Origin: Pseudoalteromonas luteoviolacea
GTDB taxonomy: Bacteria > Pseudomonadota > Gammaproteobacteria > Enterobacterales > Alteromonadaceae
DNA: 64,000 bases
Assembly (NCBI RefSeq): GCF_001750165.1
Contig: NZ_CP015412.1
Span: forward strand, 1,116,001-1,180,000
Direction of reading: 5' to 3'
Shown here: piece after piece, positions 44,083 to 52,499 of the stretch
Numbering within the stretch: the stretch's first letter is position 1
Layout of the letters: every line of letters begins with the position of its first letter
Notes under the pieces: generated by a model
What the model was told of the DNA's origin: nothing
Database searches by the model: none
What the model saw: only the letters and a program-made list of their open reading frames with translations
Made by a program: the position numbers and the translations under genes

Positions 44083-45918
44083 ATGTTTGCACAGCTAAAA
44101 ATATCGAGTCGACTAGGTGTCGGATTTTGTGTGTTACTACTTTTGTTTAGTTGTGCTGTTTTGGTTTCTATTCAAGCGCTTAACACCGCGGCTGACGGTT
44201 TTAGTGATTACCGGTCACTGGCCAGAAATACTAATAATGCAGGGCGTGTGCAAGCAAATTTGCTGACCTTAAGGATAGCGGCACTGCATTATATCAACAC
44301 GGGTAGTCATATCGCATTGCAAGAAGAGCGAACAAGAATGGCAACCTTGAATGAGTTGCTAGCAAACGCCCACCAAGACGCAATCAGCAACGAACAGATA
44401 CAGACTTTCATTGATGTTGAAAAACTTGCCAATCAATATGCCAATACCTTTCAAAAAGTTGAGGACAAAATAGCTCAGCGCAATGCGATTGTTCATGAAC
44501 AGCTCAATAAAATGGGTCCACTCATGGAACAAGATTTGTCGAGTATTTTACTCAGCGCACGCCAAGATAACGATATGGAGGAGGCTTTTTATGCCTCTTT
44601 GGCACTGCGAAACCTCTTATTGGTTAGACTTCATGTGATTAAATTCTTAGACAGTAATGACAGTGAAGATGTTGAAAAGGTAAATAAAGAATATGGAGCA
44701 TTCATAGTTAATTTAAAAGCACTCGATGATCAATTGCAAGATGATACTAGAAGGCGTCATTTTACCAATGTCCGTCGACTGGCTCCCAGATATATGAATC
44801 AGTTTACAGAGCTAGTAAGCGTGATAAATTCTCGTAATAGATTGAAGCGGGAAAATCTAGATGTGATTGGTCAACAAGCCGCAAATAAAATAGAGTCATT
44901 GAAGTTATCTATCAAAGATAAACAAGACCTAATGGGACCAGTATTACAAAAAGATAATAAGGTTTCGCAACAGTTTGTGATATCCGTGAGTGTGTTGAGT
45001 TTAGTAATAGCGATTATACTCGCACTGCTGATTTCACGTTCAATTACGGTGCCTATTAATGAAGCTGTTGCAATCGCAAATGCATTAGCACAAGGCAATC
45101 TTCACCTTAAGAAAAAAGTAAAAGGCCACAGCGAAACGGCCAAATTGATGCAGGCTTTAAAAGACATGGCGGAGCAATTTAAAGCGGTTATTCATGAAGT
45201 GAAACAAAGTGCAGCCGCGCTTGAAAAATTTGCGTCATTGGTTATTCGCACTGCAAAAGAAATGGAGGTCACCGCGGCATCTCAAGAGCGCAGTGTCGCT
45301 GATACAAAACATGCGGTGATATCTATCAGTGACTCTATAAAATCTAACAGTGAATATGCTTTGGCTACTGAACAAGTCGCGATTAATACAGCTCAAGAAG
45401 CCAATGACGGTGGGCAAAAAGTGAAAACAACCATAGAGGCGATGAAGACCATAGCAGAACAAGTCAAAATCATCGATGAAATTGCCTATCAAACTAATTT
45501 ATTAGCATTAAATGCAACCATTGAAGCTTCCCGTGCGGGTGAGCATGGAAAGGGATTCACGGTTGTGGCAAGTGAAGTTCGTAAATTAGCTGAACGTTGC
45601 CAAAATGCATCAGAGCGCATAGGTACAAGCGCGTCAGAAAGTGTCAATTTGGCCGAAAATGCAGGAAGCCAGTTAGAAACGATTATTCCAGCAGCAAATA
45701 AAACGTCTAATCTAGTGCAAAATATTATGGAGATTTCTAAGCAGCAGGAAGCTGGTCTTAGTCAAATAAACCAAACAGTAGAGGCTGTTGATACTGCCTC
45801 TAAACGTTCTACAACGGCAAGTAATGACTTATCTAACTCGGTGAAAAGCGTTGTTGCATTGTCCGAAAGGTTACGTGCTTCTGCGTCCTTTTTTAAATTG
45901 TCTTCGAGAGATAATTAG
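44083..45918 (+). CDS. Methyl-accepting chemotaxis protein
   Basis: This 611-residue transducer has TM1 at about residues 11-30 (LLLFSCAVLVSIQAL). An alpha-helical periplasmic domain of about 270 residues follows, with no Cache fold recognised (4-helix-bundle type). TM2 is at about 303-320 (VLSLVIAIILALLISRSITV), with a HAMP region next. The conserved signalling tip is KIIDEIAYQTNLLALNATIE, EASRAGEHGKGFTVVASEVR. There is no C-terminal CheR-tether pentapeptide. GGAAGG precedes the ATG at 44083. The ligand is unknown. Confidence 0.92.
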   Translation: MFAQLKISSRLGVGFCVLLLLFSCAVLVSIQALNTAADGFSDYRSLARNTNNAGRVQANLLTLRIAALHYINTGSHIALQEERTRMATLNELLANAHQDAISNEQIQTFIDVEKLANQYANTFQKVEDKIAQRNAIVHEQLNKMGPLMEQDLSSILLSARQDNDMEEAFYASLALRNLLLVRLHVIKFLDSNDSEDVEKVNKEYGAFIVNLKALDDQLQDDTRRRHFTNVRRLAPRYMNQFTELVSVINSRNRLKRENLDVIGQQAANKIESLKLSIKDKQDLMGPVLQKDNKVSQQFVISVSVLSLVIAIILALLISRSITVPINEAVAIANALAQGNLHLKKKVKGHSETAKLMQALKDMAEQFKAVIHEVKQSAAALEKFASLVIRTAKEMEVTAASQERSVADTKHAVISISDSIKSNSEYALATEQVAINTAQEANDGGQKVKTTIEAMKTIAEQVKIIDEIAYQTNLLALNATIEASRAGEHGKGFTVVASEVRKLAERCQNASERIGTSASESVNLAENAGSQLETIIPAANKTSNLVQNIMEISKQQEAGLSQINQTVEAVDTASKRSTTASNDLSNSVKSVVALSERLRASASFFKLSSRDN

Positions 45919-46047
45919 TTCCATTGCCTTTTGACGTTGGGCTCATGTCCAAAAATACTTCAGCAGTTCAGCGATGCACTGGGAATGATCTTGTCCTTTG
46001 TCAATTAGGTGATGAAGCGGCAACAACAGTACCGCTACATCGTTGAG

Positions 46048-47469
46048 TTATTTAACTTCACTCAGAGCAACAACCTTACTTTGATTGCTCTGACGATCGT
46101 TGATTGTGATAAATAACTCCCCTGAAGGCGCAGTAACAACATCTCTGATCCGTCCAAGTCCTTTCAATATGATTTCGTCCTCAATAACGCGGTTATTTTT
46201 AATTCTCAGACGGTGAAGTTGTTTTTTTGCTAAGCTACCTACAAATAGATCACCTTGCCAGTTTTTAAATTGCTTACCGGTATAAAAATTCATGCCTGCA
46301 ACGGCGATAGAAGGGGTCCACTGATGGACTGGGAGTTCCATACCCGGTAAGTCAGTATGTTGCGTGATTGGGGAACCATCATAATTCATACCATATGTCA
46401 CTTTTGGCCAACCGTAATTCACCCCTTTGGTAATGAGGTTTAGTTCATCCCCCCCCCTTGGCCCATGTTCTGTTGACCAAACTTGACGTGTTTTAGGATG
46501 GATCACGAGGCCTTGAGGGTTCCGGTTACCATAAGTCCAGATAGTCTTGAGAGTGCCTTTTTGATTGTAAAAGGGGTTATCTTTGGGAATGCGCCCATCT
46601 TTGTAAATACGATGAACTTTGCCGTTTTGCGTTTCTAAATTTTGTGCATCATCCTGATGTCCTTCATCGCCATTAGTAAAGAAGAGATATGGTCCATCAA
46701 TTGCGAATCGAGAACCAAAATGCCAGCCTCTATTTTTGTGTGTTTGTTTTGGTGCTTCAAATAAAGTTTGTTGTTCTACCCACTTTCCATCTTTGATTTT
46801 TCCTCTCACGATAGCCGTTATACCAATATCTTTGTTCGAGGCATTTTTTCCTGTTTTTTTGCTATAAGACAGATATATCCAACCATTCTTGTCGTAATCA
46901 GGATCAGGGAGTACGTCAAGCAAGCCACCTTGGCCACGGTGCCAAACATCAGGTGTGTTGGCTACTTTTGTACGTATTCCTTTGGGGGATTGGAGCCAGA
47001 GTTCCCCATGCCTTAGAGTGTAGAGTAGGCTTCCATCAGGCAAGAAATCCATTGCCCAAATTATACCGCTCGTTGAAAGGACTTCTCGGGTGTTGACGTT
47101 ATGGAGGTTTGTCTTAAATTGTTTACTTAAGGTTGGTGTTTGGATTTTAGCTATGTCGGCGTTGTAACTTGTCTCTCTTATATAAACAACCAAAGTACGA
47201 ATTGTTTCTTCAGACAATGCGTGCCCAAATGCAGGCATACCGCGGTCAACAATGCCGTTTGATATCGCTTTAGTCAGCGAGTCGTCTGATCCATCACTTA
47301 TCCATTGGTTATCTAATAATGAGCTTGCCATTGCCCCTTGCAACTGCACACCATGGCATGAGGCACAATTGTTTTTAAAGACCTGCTCTACTTTTTCATT
47401 TGCTGCTACTGTAATAGTCATCACATTAGAGGCGATGAATATACTTGCTAAATAGTTTATCGTTTTCAT
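46048..47469 (-). CDS. Cytochrome c / PQQ-dependent aldose sugar dehydrogenase fusion
   Basis: This protein of about 473 residues starts at ATG 47469 (a GTG at 47481 is also possible). The signal peptide is INYLASIFIASNVMTITVAA. A small cytochrome c domain with FKNNCASCHGVQL near residue 35 follows, with distal Met in MPAFGHALSEETI. The remainder is a soluble glucose/aldose dehydrogenase (YliI/Asd type) beta-propeller (WAMDFLPDGSLLYT; RNPQGLVIHP; EHGPRGGDELN; YGWPKVTYG). It oxidises sugars in the periplasm using PQQ, passing electrons to the fused haem. The cytochrome is N-terminal here. No PQQ biosynthesis gene is adjacent. Confidence 0.88.
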   Translation of the reverse strand: MKTINYLASIFIASNVMTITVAANEKVEQVFKNNCASCHGVQLQGAMASSLLDNQWISDGSDDSLTKAISNGIVDRGMPAFGHALSEETIRTLVVYIRETSYNADIAKIQTPTLSKQFKTNLHNVNTREVLSTSGIIWAMDFLPDGSLLYTLRHGELWLQSPKGIRTKVANTPDVWHRGQGGLLDVLPDPDYDKNGWIYLSYSKKTGKNASNKDIGITAIVRGKIKDGKWVEQQTLFEAPKQTHKNRGWHFGSRFAIDGPYLFFTNGDEGHQDDAQNLETQNGKVHRIYKDGRIPKDNPFYNQKGTLKTIWTYGNRNPQGLVIHPKTRQVWSTEHGPRGGDELNLITKGVNYGWPKVTYGMNYDGSPITQHTDLPGMELPVHQWTPSIAVAGMNFYTGKQFKNWQGDLFVGSLAKKQLHRLRIKNNRVIEDEIILKGLGRIRDVVTAPSGELFITINDRQSNQSKVVALSEVK

Positions 47470-47481
47470 TTTTATACGCAC

Positions 47482-47895
47482 GTATTTTACTCACATCATT
47501 GAGAGTATAATAGGTAAGGAGAAATAAAGAATGGTTTATACGGTGAGTGAATAGGTATTTTGTAACGCAAAGTAACACTACGCAATATTGCTTGTTTTTA
47601 ATATCGGGTAATTTTACCTTATGGATATAAGCAGGGCAGCAAAGCAGGCGAGTAGCGGGATGAATAATTCATAAACATACTTTTCGATACTTAAATTAGA
47701 CAAATAAGCTAATGACCCGAACATATCAAGAATAGCGAGTAATTGCTTGTATCATAAGACATTAATTGAGTTAGTAAAGCTCAGGTTGGTAGGTCAAGTG
47801 AATCTGTTACTCTATCGTTTCGAATAATAAAGGCGCCTAATTGACGCCTATATCGAGTTTTATCTCACTTGGCATTCAAGCTTAGGTGTTTTGTG
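47482..47895. other. Intergenic region
   Basis: About 400 bases lie between two leftward genes. A weak hairpin AGGCG / CGCCT near 47832-47850 may terminate or process transcripts. No ORF or repeat is visible. Confidence 0.4.
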
Positions 47896-49551
47896 TCAAA
47901 AGTCAGCTAAGCGCATGAAGGTATCACTAGATGCGTTAAATAACTCTGGCTGTCCATGTTTTATTTGTTTAAGTGACTCAATAGTTAGGGGCTGTGCACG
48001 GCCCTCATAGGCATCATCAGTGCCAAATAGTACCTTACTTTCAAATGTAGATAAGCTGAAATTGAGCCCGTCAAGGTGTGCAATGCAATCTGTATTGGGT
48101 TGTTGCCATATATTATTCAAAAAGCTCTGCATTACATCAACACCGCAGTTGTTGCCCGTATCTGTATCTGCTGGGGACTCAAAAATAACTGCATGTGCAG
48201 TTTGAGGAAACTCTACATAGCGTTGATTTGCATTAGTAGATGTGCGCATAAACTCATGTGCATAACTATGTGGGGTTTGTGGGTCTAAATCCCCGTTTAA
48301 AACAAGAGTGGGCATGTAATGGTGGATGTCTTGATATATAAATTGGTTACTATATTTGCTCCCCCATACATCTCTGTTAATTTGACGTGTGTATAACAAA
48401 TCTGTTGGTATACATGATACCGCATCTTTACAGAACTCAAGGCGATCGGTAAGAGTTCGCTGCTCTTGGCTGATCTCGTTGTGCACAATCAGGCTAGACA
48501 ATACTTGAGAATAATTAAGTGGGTGTTTCGCTTTAATTTCCAGTAGTTCACGACCCACACCTTCAAATATAAATTGGTGCAAGTTATTCAAAGCAATAAC
48601 ATCATCTTCATTACAGCGAGCTAGTCGGTAATATGCTGGCATGAGTGCGCCTTCTACTGAACGCATTAAAAGTAAAGTAGATAATGCTTGTAAGGTACCT
48701 TGTTTGAACTTGGTTGCGCTACAGTGAGACTGTGAGTAGACATTTTTTAATAATGCCTTAATGGTATTTTCAGAGTCACTGCCTAACTTATTTTGACAAA
48801 GCGGATCTTGGTTGCAGTATTGAGTCAATTCATCAAAGATAGAGTTGAAGTTTTCGTCCCATAAGTCAAGGCTAAAGCCTTTGGACGGTACGATAGAATC
48901 GAGAATAAGTGCCTGTGCACCTTGGGGAGCGACTTGTGCAAATCGTTGTGCCCAAAGAGTGCCATAGGAAGCACCATAAACATAAGTTGGGATCCAATTC
49001 GTTGCCTTACTCTTATCAATTGAATAGGCTAAATCTTTGGCCGCGCCTGTTGTATTAAAATGAAAGAGGTCGTCTTGCCATGTTTGATGTAGTGCTTCGT
49101 AACATGCTTGCTGATACTTTGCATAATCGCCTTCAAATTGATTGGGGCAAGCTAAATGTGTTGACCACCCGACTCCCCTGTGTTCAAGAATATATAGATC
49201 ATAATCTTGTGTATATTGTGCAAGTGTTGTGTCGTAATGTTTTGTATAAAAGTCAGCTGAATAACCTGGCCCACCTTGTAAAAACCAAATTTGCCCTTTA
49301 GGTTGTGGGCGTTTTGCTGGGTATTTTGAAACTAAGATATCAATGAGTTTTTCATTAGGTTTATCCCAATTAATAGGTACTTTTGCGAATGAGCATTGGT
49401 TCCTGCCATCAGGGGTCTTAAAAGTTGAAGGGCATTCACCCCAATTAAAGTTGACGTAGCGATTGAACTCGGAGCTATTTGTGTGTGCATATACTTGAGT
49501 TGCACACCCAAGTAGTGATAAACCGATTAATATAGTTTTTACCTTATACAT
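47896..49551 (-). CDS. Secreted alpha/beta hydrolase, S33 peptidase-like
   Basis: This 551-residue protein has a signal peptide (ILIGLSLLGCATQVYA). Features of the tripeptidyl-aminopeptidase/proline iminopeptidase group include the oxyanion motif WFLQGGPGYSAD and LEHRGVGWS. The nucleophile elbow is VYGASYGTLWAQ (GxSxG, about residue 196). Asp is in LVLNGDLDPQTP and His in QTAHAVIF. The late TAP-like C-terminal region carries paired cysteines. It likely releases N-terminal residues from peptides in the periplasm or outside. AAGGATT precedes the ATG at 49551. Confidence 0.88.
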   Translation of the reverse strand: MYKVKTILIGLSLLGCATQVYAHTNSSEFNRYVNFNWGECPSTFKTPDGRNQCSFAKVPINWDKPNEKLIDILVSKYPAKRPQPKGQIWFLQGGPGYSADFYTKHYDTTLAQYTQDYDLYILEHRGVGWSTHLACPNQFEGDYAKYQQACYEALHQTWQDDLFHFNTTGAAKDLAYSIDKSKATNWIPTYVYGASYGTLWAQRFAQVAPQGAQALILDSIVPSKGFSLDLWDENFNSIFDELTQYCNQDPLCQNKLGSDSENTIKALLKNVYSQSHCSATKFKQGTLQALSTLLLMRSVEGALMPAYYRLARCNEDDVIALNNLHQFIFEGVGRELLEIKAKHPLNYSQVLSSLIVHNEISQEQRTLTDRLEFCKDAVSCIPTDLLYTRQINRDVWGSKYSNQFIYQDIHHYMPTLVLNGDLDPQTPHSYAHEFMRTSTNANQRYVEFPQTAHAVIFESPADTDTGNNCGVDVMQSFLNNIWQQPNTDCIAHLDGLNFSLSTFESKVLFGTDDAYEGRAQPLTIESLKQIKHGQPELFNASSDTFMRLADF

Positions 49552-49722
49552 GAGAATCCTTTTATATATTTTGTAATATGGCGAGTCTGTTTTTTTAAAC
49601 TCGCCTTAATATATAAATGTATATTTTTTGTAAAAATAACGTTTGATGCGTTTTATTTTTATACAGGTAGGTCGTTGTGTATGTATGATGAGTATGGGGT
49701 GCATACTCAGGGCTGAGAGTCA

Positions 49723-50283
49723 TTAGTTATGATTCAGAAAGTCCAGTGCAAAGGTGTTTGGACCATCCGTAGTATGATAATGACCGGTTTTGAGGTTTTT
49801 TCCGCGGATAAAGAACTCGAAAATTGCAGATCGCAGAGATAAGTCTGTCAGCGGGTGGCCCGCTTCAATGTTATATCTAATGATAGCTTTACGCTTATTT
49901 GCTAAATTTACATCCGCTAAAATTCTGGGTTGTGTTGGCTGTCCCATATTTTCAGTTTCTTGGTTTACCAAAGATTGTGGCACAAATATGATATCCGCAA
50001 ACTCCCAGTTCGGATCCTGCATCTCTAACTCTAATGTTAATACAGTGCTTATATTAGGTGTAGTTCTATCCTCAAAAGAAATAGTTGGATAAATTTGTAG
50101 GCTGTGTAAAAGCGCTTTCTCATGGCTACAAGGGTCTAGCTTTACTTGCCAGTATTTGTCATCAGGTTTAACAAGTTCTCGGTATTGTAAAAATGCCGTT
50201 TTGTTTTGCCACAATATGGCATCGTCTGATGCGTTAACTATAGGGTGTACACAGCGGTATATTGAATTTCGAATGTCACTCAT
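49723..50283 (-). CDS. Hypothetical protein
   Basis: The 186-residue product has no signal peptide or membrane helix, so it is probably cytoplasmic. It is beta-rich with aromatic residues and a motif near the C-terminus, KTGHYHTTDGPNTFALDF. No family is recognised. The start at 50283 has no strong ribosome site; in-frame alternatives are few. It is leftward like the peptidase gene downstream, with about 170 bases between them. Confidence 0.6.
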   Translation of the reverse strand: MSDIRNSIYRCVHPIVNASDDAILWQNKTAFLQYRELVKPDDKYWQVKLDPCSHEKALLHSLQIYPTISFEDRTTPNISTVLTLELEMQDPNWEFADIIFVPQSLVNQETENMGQPTQPRILADVNLANKRKAIIRYNIEAGHPLTDLSLRSAIFEFFIRGKNLKTGHYHTTDGPNTFALDFLNHN

Positions 50284-50466
50284 ATTTATGTAATTTCTCT
50301 ACTTTTTTAGGAGTGTAACAATTTTAAATTCAAAGTGGAGGTCAGTGGGTGTCCTTTAAGGTATGTACTTAAATAGTGAATTTTGTATAAAAAAGTAACA
50401 AATTCTGGTGTGTAAATAAAAAAATTAATAATATTTTGTTTTATTAAATTTAATGGTGTTTTAACG

Positions 50467-50496
50467 TTGACACAACACACCATATATACCTAATAT
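50467..50496 (+). promoter_or_regulatory. Sigma-70-like promoter of possible sRNA
   Basis: TTGACA (50467-50472) and TAATAT (50491-50496) are separated by 18 bases. The -35 is a perfect match. No ORF begins downstream for about 270 bases. Confidence 0.5.
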
Positions 50497-50502
50497 AGGT
50501 CC

Positions 50503-50675
50503 TCGTTGAGGCACAAGTTGAAGCCAAATTAGGGGAACCATAACAATAACTAAAACCCCGATTGACCAAGGTTTTTTTGCAAAAAGAAATTTTGGTATCC
50601 CATCAAATAATAATAAAAAGGGATGGTATTTCTTGGCCAGTATGGCAACTCCATTTTGGAGTTGCCATCGTTTTT
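50503..50675 (+). ncRNA. Candidate small RNA or 5' leader
   Basis: This roughly 170-base segment lies between the promoter at 50467 and a strong terminator. It contains an inverted pair GGGG / CCCC (GGGGAACC... CTAAAACCCC), an AAACC / GGTTT stem followed by seven Ts near 50572, and TATCCC / GGGATGG further on. No frame of useful size is present. It could be a trans-acting sRNA or an attenuated leader of the DUF1353 gene at 50775. No known RNA family was recognised. Confidence 0.4.
50642..50675 (+). terminator. Strong Rho-independent terminator
   Basis: The perfect 11-bp stem ATGGCAACTCC / GGAGTTGCCAT (50642-50652 with 50658-50668) has an ATTTT loop followed by CGTTTTT. There is no gene immediately upstream on this strand. 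Confidence 0.85.
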
Positions 50676-50774
50676 CTTACATTTCCAATGTACTTCTCTT
50701 GAGAAGCTATCTCATAAAACTGACACTTAAAAATGCATTAATAGCTCCAGACTCTTATCTTTTTGGAAGCAATT

Positions 50775-51221
50775 ATGAATGTTCTAAACTTAAAACCTGT
50801 CAGTATTTCACATTCAAATAAACTAAACAGTGCCTATGAATTGGTTGAAGACTTTCAATATGAGTATGATTGTAAAGTGTATTGGGTGCCCAAGTTTTTT
50901 CAATATGATGGTGCAAGCATTCCTAAAATGGCATATTACCTTGTAGGTACGCCGTTCAACCCCAGATATATGCAAGCCGCCTTGGTGCATGATTGGTTAT
51001 ATCATACCCATGAATTAGATAGAGTTTCTGCAGATGACCTATTTTATAGTATGTTGCTTCAGGCCGGAGTGAGGATGCCAACAGCTGTCATTATGAAGCG
51101 CGTGGTCGAACTATTTGGTAGTAGGTATTGGCATAATGACGACGCTGATATTGCTTACAAAACGGAGCTGGAAAAGCAGATATTGAAAGATGGTAGGAAT
51201 CCAAGTGTTTATGGCTTATAA
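50775..51221 (+). CDS. DUF1353 family protein
   Basis: This protein of about 148 residues (start at ATG 50775 with GGAAG five bases upstream; an in-frame ATG at 50763 lacks a site) matches DUF1353. It has FQYEYDCKVYWVPKFFQYDG, the conserved ASIPKMAYYLVG, and the metal-ligand-like LVHDWLYHT...RVSADDLFYSML. The family is common in phages and bacteria, with no established biochemical role; conserved His and Asp residues suggest metal binding. No other phage genes are nearby. It sits downstream of the candidate sRNA and terminator. Confidence 0.85.
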   Translation: MNVLNLKPVSISHSNKLNSAYELVEDFQYEYDCKVYWVPKFFQYDGASIPKMAYYLVGTPFNPRYMQAALVHDWLYHTHELDRVSADDLFYSMLLQAGVRMPTAVIMKRVVELFGSRYWHNDDADIAYKTELEKQILKDGRNPSVYGL

Positions 51222-51240
51222 ACATACGCCATATGCGCTT

Positions 51241-51268
51241 AGCACCGACATAGAATTAAGCCGGTGCT
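51241..51268. terminator. Hairpin between convergent genes
   Basis: AGCACCG / CGGTGCT (51241-51247 with 51262-51268) has a 14-nt loop and no T run. It lies between the DUF1353 gene and the leftward DsbB-like gene. Confidence 0.45.
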
Positions 51269-51284
51269 GTGCACATGCTGGCTG

Positions 51285-51695
51285 CTAATCTGTTTTTTGA
51301 CGAACGTTTGATTGCTTTATGTTCAAAAATACTAAGCCAATGATCCCTGTCATTGCTAAGCCAGATAATAAGAATGGATCCATTGCGATATGCTCATGAA
51401 ACTTAAATTTGCCTGCCGATATGGATTTCCACCCCATAAAGTGTTGATTAGCCGCAACAACTGCACCAAAGAAACCTATTACAAGCGCTATGTATTTAGA
51501 AATCCAGTGTGATGCGCTTGGAAGAAGCAATAGTACGCCCAGTAATCCAATGACCGTGCGTTGTGTTCTGCAGTAAGGGCATACATATACGACGCCAGCT
51601 AGCTCTACAGCCCATGCCGTAATACTAATAAGGATGGCTGCAACAGCAACAAATTTACTATATTTGATGTAAGTTTCTAATTGAAATGGTGACAT
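51285..51695 (-). CDS. Minimal DsbB-like membrane protein
   Basis: This 136-residue protein has four predicted membrane helices: SKFVAVAAILISITAWAVELA; RTVIGLLGVLLLLPSA; YIALVIGFFGAVVAA; PFLLSGLAMTGIIGLVFL. The CPYC motif plus QRT after TM1 matches the quinone-proximal CxxC of DsbB (LCxxCxxQR). The second periplasmic cysteine pair of DsbB is absent, and the corresponding loop carries SAGKFKFHEHIAMDP instead. Such one-pair homologues are usually of unknown partner. Its role may be quinone-linked redox or be lost. No DsbA homologue is nearby. Confidence 0.72.
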   Translation of the reverse strand: MSPFQLETYIKYSKFVAVAAILISITAWAVELAGVVYVCPYCRTQRTVIGLLGVLLLLPSASHWISKYIALVIGFFGAVVAANQHFMGWKSISAGKFKFHEHIAMDPFLLSGLAMTGIIGLVFLNIKQSNVRQKTD

Positions 51696-51934
51696 TTAAA
51701 TACCTATAGGTTATGAAGCTAATACTGTCTTCATGGTTATTACTGTTACAGTATAACATTTTAACCAGTGCGATGGTAATTTTATTACTCTAGGTAAATA
51801 AGGGTTTAAGAATATAAAATTCTTTGTTTTGTCGTTGCTGCTTCTTTGCTTAATTGAAAGGGGTTGTTGCTTTTTTGACTTTTTAGAATTTAAAAGTAGG
51901 CCGAGATTAAACTGGCCTACTAGAGTAAGAATAC

Positions 51935-52249
51935 TTACTTGTTAAGATAACAAATAACAAGCTCATCCTTTGGATTATCTTGTGTGTCTTCTATCAAATA
52001 TTTAGCTTGGATACTATTTTGGCATGTACACATATCATAGTAACTTGTGAGATAGGGCCTACCATTTTCATCTTTATCTGATTTTGACACGCTGCATGTT
52101 GGTTCTCTCCAGCGTGCATCCCAACCGCTTTTGCCAAATGCGACTATTTTAATCTTATTAGAAAGCAACTTTGCGTTAATTTGGTCAGTGTTAGCTGATG
52201 CGTTCAAGGCGCAAAGTGCTAAGAGGCAGGTAATTAATTTTTTCATCAT
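51935..52249 (-). CDS. Small secreted cysteine-containing protein
   Basis: This 104-residue protein has a signal peptide (MMKKLITCLLALCALNASA). The mature part has four cysteines (EPTCSV, DMCTCQN, VICYL), consistent with two disulphides in the periplasm or outside. AAGGATG lies before tandem ATGs at 52249/52246. The mature sequence starts NTDQINAKLLSNKIKIVAFG. No family is recognised. The preceding gene on this strand, DsbB-like, is about 240 bases downstream and not clearly co-transcribed. Confidence 0.72.
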   Translation of the reverse strand: MMKKLITCLLALCALNASANTDQINAKLLSNKIKIVAFGKSGWDARWREPTCSVSKSDKDENGRPYLTSYYDMCTCQNSIQAKYLIEDTQDNPKDELVICYLNK

Positions 52250-52499
52250 TCATCCTTAATAATTAACAGTATAGAGCTTTGGCTCTATGTTGGGTTATTT
52301 TATTCCTGAAACTTAAAATGGCAAGTATTTTTATTTCCTTAAATTGCTCGGACCCAGTAATATTAAAATGAAAATCAGCTTTTATTTACTAATAGAAAAT
52401 ATTGTGAGTAACAACAAATAACAAATTTAACTTGGATGTTTTATATACACTTGGCTATTGTAGTTAATTAGTTGCATTTTTAATTTAAGGATAAGTTTC

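Noticed and set aside
50775..51221. Prophage remnant suggested by DUF1353
   Set aside because: No other phage gene, integrase or attachment site nearby; DUF1353 also occurs outside phages.
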